64,000 nucleotides of DNA from Rhizomys pruinosus (Eukaryota > Chordata > Mammalia > Rodentia > Spalacidae), in contig VZQC01006876.1 in NCBI GenBank assembly GCA_009823505.1, positions 5,258,202 to 5,322,201 of the forward strand, read 5' to 3'. The number at the start of each line of letters is the position of its first letter. The first letter of the stretch is position 1. Under the pieces are notes generated by a model. It was given only the letters and a program-made list of their open reading frames with translations, was not told the origin of the DNA and searched no databases. A program made the position numbers and the translations under genes. Positions 11,496 to 21,281 of this stretch are shown here, one piece after another.

Positions 11496-12069
11496 GTTCT
11501 TAGCCTCAGCTTTTAACCACTGCACTATCCTCACAGCCCCGATTTGAAAGGGATTTCCCCCATGCTAATACAAATATTGTTTGAAAGCACTAGAGTAACC
11601 AGTATTAGCCATGGACATATATTAAATTAGAAACCATATATGTGCAGTATTAGTCAATTTTACCTCCTTGAGATGTCCTGTCATTGCCACCAATTTTATC
11701 TTGAACTTCTTTTTATCCGTGTTCAAATGATCTTAGGTATGGAGAAATTTATTGTATGAAGTATATCTGTTCCAACAGAGCTCTCTGTGAGTATCATTTT
11801 ATATCTTGAAATTTAAGTGAATAGAATGCTTAAAGAAATATTCTATTGAATCAAACTGTAGGAGTCTTTTATAATTTGCTCCTTTTCATGTTTCATTATG
11901 TTTAGGTTTTCATAATAAAAGCATTCTCATATCCCTGAGTCATAGAATCATGAAGTCAGACTGCTTAGTCCAACCACCTGTGCAATCACAAATTTCTGTA
12001 AATTGAGAAAATCACATTGCCTGATACATGATCATCTATTTTATAATTTGATCTTGAAATATGTCTCAT
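11496..12069. other. No gene seen
   Basis: Ordinary AT-rich sequence. A short TTAACCACTGCACTATCCTCACAGCCCC stretch at about 11513 resembles the end of a B2-like or other SINE head, too short to call. Confidence 0.45.
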
Positions 12070-12083
12070 AAAATAGTTTTCTT

Positions 12084-12217
12084 GCTGGGCGTTGTGGTAC
12101 ATGCCTTTAATCCTCGCACTTGGGAGGCACTTGGGAGTTCAAGGCCACCCTGGTCTACATAGTGAGTTCCAGGACAGCTGGGGCTGCAGGGAGACCCTGT
12201 CTCAGAAAAGACCAAAA
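12084..12217 (+). mobile_element. B1 SINE
   Basis: The 7SL-derived B1 body runs from GCTGGGCGTTGTGGTACATGCC to GGGAGACCCTGTCTCAGAAAAG. It is flanked by an imperfect TSD (about 12070-12083 aaaatagttttctt; about 12214-12228 with one mismatch). Confidence 0.93.
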
Positions 12218-12469
12218 AATAGTCTTCTTTTATTTTTATAATTCATTTTAATATTAATAATAAATATACTTAGAAATTGCCACGTTAATGTCAAGCCATT
12301 TGGCACACACATGGAAATTAAGTGCTTTGCAAGCAGGGAAAGAGTACTTTAAGAAGTATGAGAGCATTTTGTTCTGCACAGTGAATTCTAGGCCAACTAG
12401 GGCTACATAGGGTAATGGCTTCACTCATGAACAAAAAAGCAAAACCGGAAATAAATTAAAAAATCCTCT

Positions 12470-12930
12470 TCTAAGTATATATCCAAAATTTCAAAGTCAC
12501 CTAACTGTAGATATGCCTGAACATCCTAGTTTATAGTTTCACTATTCACAATAGCCAGGTATAAAACCATGCTACATATCCATAAACAGATAGGTTGATA
12601 ATAAATACTGTATGGATGCAAAAAAGGAGATTTACTCATCCTTAAAGAAAATAAAATACTGTTATTTTTATGTTATCCTGTGAAATGAAATAAGATGTTT
12701 CCAGGAAAGGTAAGAATAAAATTTTGTTTTCTTTTATGTGTGGAACACAATGGCTAAACACATAAAAATTTAAAGTGAGGGGTTGGGCCAAGGATGTGGG
12801 AAAGGAAGAGGAAAGAGAGATTGTGGTGCGTAAAGGGAAATGCTGGATGCTAAGACTCTAATCGGTGTGTATATTACTGTATCTAGATGTCATCATCCAA
12901 TTCCTTTATTTGAACTAATAATATATACAA
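12470..12930 (+). mobile_element. Ancient L1 ORF2 3'-end relic
   Basis: Diverged landmarks in sense order resemble the C-terminal ORF2 region of old L1s: ...TATATATCCAAAA, TTCACAATAGCCAGG, ATACTGTATGGATGC and a purine-rich stretch near 12780-12830. No frame is preserved. The assignment is by eye and only moderately secure. Confidence 0.5.
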
Positions 12931-13007
12931 ATAAATGTTGATGCCACTTACAAAAATTGCTTTTTATTTTACATTATAGTACATAATTAATTTATTGTTG
13001 CACAAAA

Positions 13008-13870
13008 TTTTATTTTTTTATATTTTATTGAAGTTTTGTGCATTTCATACATCATTTCTCAGTCCAATTTAGACTCATTTCCCTTTCCATGCCCCCCCAC
13101 TCCACCCAAGTTCATGTATTCTGCCATACCTGCCTTGTACCTTTTTCTAAGTCTTTTTAAAGGTTTTTCAAAGCAGGATATTACGGTTTTGGGGGAGAAC
13201 TTTACTGTTTCACTTGGTTCTATGTCCCAGTTCCTTTGTTGTTGTTATTCCCTCCAATCTGTATCACAACATTTGAACATATTTATGTCACAGCTTTACT
13301 AAAATTATCTTATCTGAAAACATAGTGCATGCTATTTCCATATCACATTTCAGGAATCACATTTTTCTTTTTGAAATATATATTACTCAGCTGGGCGTAG
13401 TGGCATACGCCTTTAAACCTAGCACTTGGGAGGCAGAGGCAGGGGGATCTTTGTGAGTTCAAGTCCAGCCTGGTCTACAAAGTGAGCTCCAGGCCAGCTG
13501 GGACTAAAGGGAGACCCTGTCTCAAAAATACCAAAAAAAAAAAAAAAAAAAAAGAAATATATATTACTCTAAAATATGTGTACCTACCCTCCACCCATAT
13601 ACCAAGAATACAAAGTCTGAAAATAAGTGGTAGTTTAATTCTAGAGCCTGTTATTGGATTCACATTATAAGACCACAGTTGCTTTCAGGAAAAGAGGAAT
13701 ATAACATTGACTTTGCACAGTTTGCCTTACAACTAGATGCTTGGTGCTAGCATCCACAAATGAGGGGTATCATTAGCCATTTGTTTTTCTGGAACCATGT
13801 TTCTTCACTTAGCATAATGTCCTCTAGTTCCATCCACACTTTTATTAAAATAACTCAAATATTCTCCTAT
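13008..13870 (-). mobile_element. Older L1 3' end with short 3' UTR (B1 inserted)
   Basis: Antisense L1 beginning with a T-rich tail and the conserved terminus (TTTTGTGCATTTCATACATCATTT) followed by a C-rich tract at about 13090-13107. The ORF2 stop codon (TAG) lies at 13747-13749, and C-terminal ORF2 text (CACAAATGAGGGGTATCATTAGCC, CTTCACTTAGCATAATGTCCTC) continues to about 13870. Removing the inserted B1 and one TSD copy leaves a 3' UTR of about 555 bases, four times shorter than that of the young L1s here. Confidence 0.85.
13389..13553 (+). mobile_element. B1 SINE in an older L1 3' UTR
   Basis: Full-length B1 ending in an A run of about 21. It is bounded by the perfect 16-bp TSD gaaatatatattactc at 13373-13388 and 13554-13569. 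Confidence 0.96.
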
Positions 13871-14129
13871 TTTCTTTTGAAACATAGGAAGACTGATAGT
13901 AACTTTAAACTTCCAAGTCAACTTTTGTTTCTAGTTAAGCATCTATTTTAATCTTTGGTCAGTAACTTGGCAATATCAAATGATGACAAAGGTAACTTTT
14001 CCTTCTATATTTCTCACTAGTATAGTGGTAGTTTATGTGAGTTAAATGGCCTGCCCGTTATGGGCTTATTCCAAGCAAGCCACATGCTTATGTGTTCAGA
14101 ATCACTGAATTTCATTGTTCCCATTGCAG

Positions 14130-14370
14130 GTTCTATGGTTTAGGTTCCTGGACTGTGTATGAAGGGGAAATTGAGCTGAGTACATTCATTCCTCTGTCTC
14201 TGCTACTTCACTGTGTATATGATATGTACAGTTGTCAGAGCCTGGACTTTTTGACTTCTCTGTTCTGATGTAACAGTACCATGAATTATAAGTGAAAATA
14301 AACCCTTTCTCACAAAGTTGCTTCTGTCAAATATTTTACCCTAGCAACAGGAAAAGGAACTAAGTCAGAA
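14130..14370 (+). mobile_element. URR1-like non-autonomous DNA transposon relic
   Basis: The end ATAAACCCTTTCTCACAAAGTTGCTT...TATTTTACCCTAGCAACAGGAAAAGGAACTAAGTCAG matches the terminal part of a rodent repeat that I associate with URR1 (hAT-Charlie group). The left end is not defined and the family name is from memory. Confidence 0.4.
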
Positions 14371-15159
14371 ATTGGAAATGAGAAGTTGGGGCTGCTGCTC
14401 TGGTAAAACTGACCGTGTGTTTTTTGGCCATTGGAGGGGGAACATGGGGCAGCTTGATCTTTGGATTGGAAACCAGTTCTTCAAGCAGAGCTTAAAGTAT
14501 CATTCCTGTGTGAGCTTTCTAAACCACATGATTCAGAACAAATTTTCCAGTTAAAGAAAATTCAGAAAAATCACTGTATCAATTGAAATTGAAAGATTCT
14601 TTCCATAAAAATAAAAGCAACTTATCCTGAATTTCAGATGAATGGATTTTAAAAGCTTTACTACTTGATCATTTTTTATAGTTAATTCAATTTTCTAATT
14701 GTTTATATCATAAATAGAAAATCACTTTTCGACATATCTAAATCATTATACTTGTAAATTTTTAGTATTATTCTCCATCACATGCTTTCTGTAGGCATTA
14801 ATTTGAAATACAGTTCCATATAATTGAAATGATCTTGTTCTTCAGGTGTGACTCATTTTGTCATAAGCTCATTAAAAGGCCTCATCTTGTTTAATATATC
14901 AAAATATCCTGATGCACACTACTTCTTATAACATCATATTCTATGGCTCTGGCTCAAGTTCATCACTTTTTACATGTAATGTTATTGATTTATCCTCTTC
15001 ACTGAAGTCTTCAAGAATGTGCTCAAATATTTATTTCTCAACATTTAATCCTTTACCCAGCAACCAACTGTAGCAAACTGTAGGAATGCTTTACTTCCTC
15101 TGGTTGTTTTAATACACGGGAGCCCCTTAACTTCCAAAACAGCTTCTTAATATTTTCTT
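14371..15159. other. No gene seen
   Basis: Unique AT-rich sequence. A 60-codon frame at 14372-14554 has no recognisable domain. Confidence 0.5.
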
Positions 15160-15540
15160 TTTTTTTTACTTAATTTATTTTTTATCAAATCTAGACCTGT
15201 GCCCCCCCATTCCCCCACCCCACAAGAGCTCATGCATTCTGTCAAACATGCTTTTCATCTCTTTCTCAGTCTTTCTCAATATTCTCCATGTGGAATTTGA
15301 CTGTTTTGAGCAGAAGTTCACTGTTTCAGTCAGTTCTTCGATGCTGTCCTTTCTGTTGTTGTTGTTGTTGTTGTTTCCAATATGCATCTCTCCCAACTGC
15401 TTTGAACAAAAGCTCAAGGGACCGTGCACAAGAAATACTTACAACTAGGTAATTGGCACTAGAATTCACAGACGAGGGATACCATTCATCATATATTCTC
15501 GTTTATTATCTTTTACCTCTCAGTCAATATTGCTGCAATA
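15160..15540 (-). mobile_element. Older L1 3' end with about 293-base 3' UTR
   Basis: A T-rich tail and C-rich tract (about 15199-15222) are followed by a short UTR with a (GTT)n run (15354-15375). The ORF2 stop (TAG) is at 15459-15461 and a little ORF2 C-terminus follows. The stop-proximal text (TCTAGTGCCAATTAC...) and the terminal text (CTGAGAAAGA...GACAGAATGCATGAGCTC) both match the two ends of the long 3' UTR of the young L1s. This makes it the best comparison for the added segment there. Confidence 0.85.
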
Positions 15541-16434
15541 ATATTTTGCCATTTTGCTACTGAACAATGCCTGTTCTAGAATAAGGAACCTACAGTGAAA
15601 AAGAAGCTCTGACTTTACAAAAACGTGTACAATACCAAGACTTAGTGAGCCACTTACAATCCTTTTGTTTGCAGATATATCAGCACAGCACTATCCATAT
15701 AATAGATAATTATGATTACAGTTCTCTGTTCACATTCTTCTGATATCATTCTATGATATCCCATTCTTTTGATAGCACATTTTCCAAATGACTAATATCT
15801 TAGCTTTCATTGTTTACACTTATTTATCTTAATTAGTACTTATTCTTCCCCTGGTTATATGGTTTACTTTGAAAATTCTTTAGATAAAAGTTATTTTTAC
15901 TCTCATAATCCGCAAACTTTTCCTTGTTATTTGGGACATTTTCATCAGGAATGGAATAAGTTCATATGTGAAGTAAAATTAAAATTCTTTCTTCCATGTT
16001 GTATATTTCAATCAGTTACTTCTCAAATAATAAATATTCATCAATATCTGAATGTCTAAAGATATTTTCATATAAATACACAGTAAGTTTATGAAACAAC
16101 AAAAAGATAAGTTGTGATATTTGTAGGAAAATTCATACAACTGGAGTTTATTATGTTAAGCAAAATATGCCTATTTCAAAAGACACAACAGTCACTTTTT
16201 CCCTTATTATGTGCAATATTAGTATATATAGATACACTTTGTATGTGCATTGTTCATTAAAATAGGAATCCAGTCATGATTTCAAGTGAGGTGCTTTATA
16301 GAGAGAGCCATTGATTACATGTAAATGGAAAGCAGAGATGAGTTTAATTAAATTTGTTTTTCTTTCTGGACATCATTCTTAGTGACATTAAAAGGCAAAT
16401 ATAGAAAGATGAGATTCAATTCTGGATATTTATG
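15541..16434. other. No gene seen
   Basis: Unique AT-rich DNA without recognised elements. Confidence 0.5.
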
Positions 16435-16449
16435 CTGTGTTTTAGTTCT

Positions 16450-16670
16450 TTTTTAATTTATTTACTATTTTTAGGTATGCAAATGTACTGTCTGCATGTA
16501 GTTTGGTGCACCTGTGTCGTGCAATGCCACGGAGAAGAGAAGAGGTGTAGGATTCCCCTGGAACTTAAGTTAAAGATGGTTCTTAGCCATCATGTGGGTG
16601 CTGGGACTCGAACCCAGGTCCCCTGCAAGAGCAGTCGGTGCTCTTAACTGCTGAGCCATCTCTCCAGCCC
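16450..16670 (-). mobile_element. B2 SINE, internally deleted
   Basis: Antisense B2 with perfect 15-bp TSD ctgtgttttagttct at 16435-16449 and 16671-16685. It lacks about 25 bases of the body after CCCCTGGAACTTAAGTT relative to the other copies. Confidence 0.95.
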
Positions 16671-16872
16671 CTGTGTTTTAGTTCTGATACCGGTAGGTAG
16701 CATATTTGTGTTTCCACACAAATCATTTACTGAAAATTCTCAGTTTGGAATTGGGAATTGAAATATTTGTGTGGGCTGGTGAAATCTTGAGGGTGAAATC
16801 CATATGACGAGACTGTCATGTAAGAATAACCCAAAGGTCAGGTAGCTTCCATCAGTCACCATGAGTAGAGCG

Positions 16873-16986
16873 GATGAAGGCTCTCTATGAACTAGTAAAT
16901 GGAATTCACAGGAAGTCAAATCTGTGCCAGATGATGGCTCTCTATGATCTAGTAAGTGGACTTCATAGGAAGTCAAACTTTCTGGC
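16873..16986. repeat. Two-copy tandem repeat, 57-bp unit
   Basis: Units 16873-16929 and 16930-16986 share GATGAWGGCTCTCTATGA and TAGGAAGTCAAA-type text with about 80 percent identity by eye. I do not recognise the unit. Confidence 0.8.
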
Positions 16987-17070
16987 ACGTTGATCTTACA
17001 GGTCTCATCCTAAAAGTCAGCAGGGAATAATTTCCCAGTGTTCCCATGCCACCAAGTTTATGGTATGCTA

Positions 17071-17078
17071 CCTTTCCT

Positions 17079-17134
<56 letters not shown>

Positions 17135-17322
17135 TTTCTTTCTTTCTTTCTTCCTCACTTCCTCGCTTTCTTATTGATTTCTTATTGCTTTCTTTCTTGG
17201 TCTTTTTGAGACAGGGTCTCCCTGGTACTCCTGTAGACCAGGCTGGCCTTGAACTCACAGAGATCCACCTGCCTCTGGCTCCCAAGTGCTAGGATTAAAG
17301 GCATACACCACCACACCCAGTT
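17071..17322 (-). mobile_element. B1 SINE with (TTTC)n expanded tail
   Basis: Antisense B1 at about 17200-17322 (GAGACAGGGTCTCCCTGG...CACCACACCCAG). It is preceded by a (CTTT)n/(CCTT)n pyrimidine run of about 90 bases (17071-17160), which is most simply a microsatellite grown from the SINE's A-rich tail. Confidence 0.9.
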
Positions 17323-18191
17323 GCTTTTCTAATGTAAATGGTATAAAATAAAAATTGGTGCAGAGATGGGTGAATTTTAAAGTGCATACCAGAAAAAACA
17401 TATTGACATGGCCCTGAATTGAACTTTAAAGTGTTTGTGGAAAAAATTCACAATGGAAGAGTGAAATTTACAAAGAAAGTTTGAATGTTTCTTTTCTCAC
17501 TAAATCTGACCACATTTTGGTAGAAATGCATTTATTTTAGGCCATTATGTTGATATCTTAGATGAAAGCAAGGATCATTATTTGAAATTGGAAGAAAGAC
17601 TCTTTCTTATAAAATGGCAAGGATCTTGAAAAAATTGTATCTATTTTCTACTGTTTACAAAAAGTAGAATTTTTAGGACTGAAACCAGAACACTGGATAA
17701 GGGAAAACCCAAGTTAAAGTATGAAAGAACAGTCAGGTCCTTCAAGACAAGCTAGAGTAAAATTTGTGTATACAGAAAATGTTAAGAGACCTTAGACACA
17801 TGTGTGAAATTCACAATTAATTTGAAAAAATACAAAAGGAAGGCTTTACTGTCAAAGTGAAGTTAAGACAAATATGAAAATTCTCATGCCATCCCTATTG
17901 TAAGGATGAGAAAGCCTGTTTGAAAAGGAACAAAAAGAATGTGATAGCTTTGGGAGAATGTGTTCTAGCTCAGTCATTAGTGCAGAAGCTAGTCATCAAT
18001 GGGAAGTAAGTACATTCAGGATAAATTATACTTTGATTATTACCCATATCTGAGTTGTGTAATATTTGTGTAATATTTCAGATTTTAGACTTTTTAATTA
18101 GTCCTGGAAATAGTTAAAAATTTTTGGCCTGCCGAGTTAAAAATTAATGAATATGAAAGGATATGAGTTTAGTAGTCTAAGGAGAGACAGA
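17323..18191. other. No gene seen
   Basis: Unique sequence with no recognised elements. Confidence 0.5.
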
Positions 18192-18545
18192 ATGTAATAG
18201 ACTAAATGTGTCCATCACAATTTCCTTTATTTAAACATCAAATCTTGGGAATGGTACATAAGTGTGGGAAACCTGAGAAACATAAAACACATAAATGTAG
18301 AACCTTTATGAATACTATGCAAAAGAGATCCAGAAACTTCTCTTTCTTCTCTGTCTGGAAGTTAAAATAAGAAAAGTGCCAATTATTAACCAGTAAGTGG
18401 AATCTAAAAAGGTATCAGATTCATTTTGCATTGATCTTGGCCTTCATAAACATCCAGAACTATGAAAAAGGAATTTTCTGTGTTTGTAAGCATCCTCATT
18501 ACAGTATCTCATTGTATCTGCCTGAACAATATGACACTGGCTATA
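18192..18545 (+). mobile_element. MLT1-like (ERVL-MaLR) LTR relic
   Basis: It starts TGTAATAGACTAAATGTGTCCATCAC and later reads TTGATCTTGGCCTTCATAAACATCCAGAACTATGAAAAAGGAATTTTCTGTGTTTGTAAGC and CCTGAACAATATGACACT. This is the characteristic MLT1-type 3' portion with heavy divergence. The open frame of 132 codons that starts here (18431) is an accident of the relic. Confidence 0.6.
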
Positions 18546-18942
18546 TGAATTATTTAATATTTTCTTTGCTCACAAATGCAAGTCATCATCTTGTATCTAT
18601 TCTCTCCTCTTATACTCTGCAAATCCATTATAGATGTCCTATTCATTGCTTTAATCAATCTAGCATCAACTTTTGCAATTCAACCAGATCTTTCTTGCAT
18701 ATCCCATCTCAATTCTTCATAATTTTATGTTATAATGGTTCTCCCTATGCAGCTAAAGGATGCAATAAACTGTACCTATATCTAGCATTCATAAATGCTT
18801 ATTTTATCATTTGCTATTGTCAGTTATAAAATAATATTTTCTACAATCTTTAATTTCTTTTTTTATCTTTTTAAAAATTTTTACTTTTATTGATGCTTTG
18901 TACATTTCATACATCATTTTCCAATTCAGTTCAGGCATATAT

Positions 18943-18978
18943 CCCTTTCCCTTCCCTCATCCCACCCTACCCCATCCC
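18943..18978 (-). other. Possible G-quadruplex in the terminal purine tract
   Basis: The minus strand reads at least six runs of three or more G with short spacers. G-rich tracts that can form quadruplexes are a known trait of L1 3' UTRs. Similar tracts occur at about 36503-36530, 38650-38672, 44962-44990 and 59379-59411 in the other copies. Confidence 0.7.
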
Positions 18979-19191
18979 AGATCATGCATTCTGCCATAAC
19001 TCTCCTGCATCTTTCTCTCAGTTTTTTTTTTAACTTTTTAGCAATAAGTGATAATTTATGAGTACAAGCATCCCTCATGCAAAACCAATTTGCAGGCTGT
19101 TGTGCCCAAACCCCCACAGCCCCACCATACAGCAGGGAGGGGGTGGGGCTTGTATGTTCAATCAAGTTGATCAAACGAGTGTCCGGACTAT

Positions 19192-19361
19192 ATTGCTGTA
19201 GTTTCACCATTCACCCCAATCACAGCCCTTGCATTCTACCATGCCCCCTCTTCCAAAGATTGTTCCCTAGGCTTAGATTGCTGTAGTTTCACCATTCACC
19301 CCAATCACAGCCCTTGCATTCTACCATGCCCCCTCTTCCAAAGATTGTTCCCTAGGCTTAG
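19192..19361. repeat. 85-bp perfect or near-perfect tandem duplication in L1-A 3' UTR
   Basis: 19192-19276 is repeated at 19277-19361 (attgctgtagtttcacc...cctaggcttag). Other copies of this UTR have the unit once, so it is private to this copy. Confidence 0.95.
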
Positions 19362-20707
19362 AAAAGGGGCACAGGTGGATGAGAAGCAAAACAGTCTACT
19401 TTCTCTGGAGCTGTTGTCTTCGACTCTGGTCAATTCTGGCTGTTTCCTTTCATGGGCTGACAGTTTGTCCAGGAATAACCTTTTGATCCTATTAATGAAG
19501 CACAAGCAATTAGATATATAGGTATTTAAACAGCACTAATAGTTATGGTAGGTTATTTTGGTATAGACACATATGTTTGGATGGTATGTTAATCCATGAA
19601 TTACAATTTTTTCCTGTTAAATATGACAGGGTCTTACTGTGGCTTATAATATCTCCTAACCTGTAGAGGATGTAAGCTTGTGGCATCAGCCGTGGATTAT
19701 TCCTCCAAGGAGAGAGCCAATGGCCAATTAGATTTGGGATATACAGGCATATGGCTGCCTCTGCTGCACAGTATTTCCAGGCAGGTGAGGTGTAGCTGGT
19801 GCTGACGGTGGAGTCTTGCTTGACTCAAGGAGACCCATATTTGCTTTATTGGTTTAGTAGCCTTTGGTAACACTCTCTGGTATTCCAGAGACCATCTGTA
19901 CACTTGCATGTGTGGTCTCAATACATCTTTCCCATGTTAACATCAGGTCTTCGGCAGCAGGGCATTATCGCCTCTCTTCTTGCAGGTATCCCAGTTTAGA
20001 GGCAAGGAGCCTTTTCCTTTTGTGGGGGCTTGGATCCCCTGGCCAACATCTCCTTGGTAGAATAGTCCATTGCTGATGTCAGAGCCCCTGTATTAATATA
20101 TTTTGCTTAAGTGCATAGCTTAAGGACTTTAGTATTATATTTGGTTCTGAATATAGAATAATACTTTTCACAGTTCCTATGTGTATTAGTAAATTAAAGA
20201 AGGCAGTTTTACCAGTTTTATAAGAGATTACCTCTATAATAGTTGTCTCCAATTTACAGTTGGAGAACGACCTTACCATCACCATCATATTTCTCCTTGT
20301 TCTATGGTGAGGAGGCCAGAAAGTCTCTCACATTAAAACCTTTGCGGCACCTAGAAGGTAAGTTTCGTTAGGACTCATTAAAAATAGTGGTTACAGGTAG
20401 GATCCCCAGAGGGGTTTGATGTTTGTAGCAATCTGAGGCTTTTTTTCCTTTCAATGTTCAGACGGGTCAACCTTTCAGTTGGCACTTTCTGGTACATCCC
20501 ACTCAATGCAAAGCTGTATCTTTTCTTTCTCAGCTGTTAAGTTGGTGACATTTTGACCTGTTGGAACATATAAATCTTTTCCCGTAGTTATATTTAAGAT
20601 TTGGATTTCAGGGTTTTTGATGAAAAGGTTTCATGTCTATCTGTATCCCCCCCCCCTTTTTTTATCCCATGAGTCTCCAGAAGACAGTTGTATTATACAT
20701 ACAAAAA

Positions 20708-20753
20708 AAATCTGTGCCTTGATTCCTGTAGAGTGGAATCAAGGCATAGATTT
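20708..20753. repeat. Inverted repeat in L1-A 3' UTR
   Basis: Arms 20708-20726 and 20735-20753 (aaatctgtgccttgattcc and its inverse complement with one mismatch) are separated by 8 bases. Other copies have only one arm at this place. Confidence 0.9.
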
Positions 20754-21281
20754 TATCAAATGCACCCATGCTGTTTTGGGTGACTATATATGATTAACTG
20801 GGGGAGCAAACTTAATTTTTATTTTAAATCATCTTATAGGTGAATAAGAATGCTACAAGGTGATACTGTACAACAGAGAAATTATAGAGAACATTTGTAT
20901 GTGCCAATCCCAAAGTTAGTGTCCTACAGATTTTATGTAAAACAAATGTGTACAACAGCGATTTATATCTCCATTTAACTCAGATGCATTACCGTTTTTA
21001 TCAGAGCCTGTAAAACAATGTTGTTTAATATACACATATTTACTTTTACTAAGTCCTAAAACTCCATGTATCCTGTAGATAGTATCTGGGCAAAACTGGA
21101 TACTTGTTGAACTCATGTCAATTAAATATGCATTAATCGAATATATACCTGTGTCCCTCTACCGCCCCTACCCTCCTTCCTGATTCACCATTTCAGTCAG
21201 TTTTCTGATGCAGTCTTTCTGTTGTTGTTCATTTACTATGCATCCCTCTCCACAAGAAATATTTAATCTGGGTTATTGGTA

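Larger units (their letters stand above)
18858..21281 (-). other. L1-A long 3' UTR (2.4 kb) with an added internal segment
   Basis: The two ends match older short L1 3' UTRs in this window. The stop-proximal about 100 bases run to a first G-rich purine tract (complement at about 21152-21180). The terminal about 150 bases run from CTGAGAGAAAGATGCAGG (about 19013 leftward) through a second G-rich tract to the AAAGCATCAATAAAA end. The intervening approximately 2.1 kb (about 19,035-21,150) has no counterpart in the short copies. It is shared by L1-C, L1-D, L1-E and, in part, the truncated copies. It contains an AATAAA (complement 19845-19850) and a short hairpin (CTCCAACTGTAAATTGGAG, near 20260). 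I recognise no gene in it. Confidence 0.85.

Noticed and set aside
17071..17160. Repetitive FLSFFLSFF / KERKKERK peptides
   Set aside because: They are six-frame readings of a (CTTT)n microsatellite. The same applies to 30429-30572 and 55249-55327.
18431..18829. 132-codon open frame as a host gene
   Set aside because: It begins inside an MLT1-like LTR relic, has no recognisable domain or conserved neighbour, and its composition is that of AT-rich non-coding DNA.
19864..20076. Recurring 70-codon frame (MVTLSGIPE...) as a gene
   Set aside because: It is the strand opposite to the L1 3' UTR and is open simply because the copies are young. The sense strand is open at the same place.
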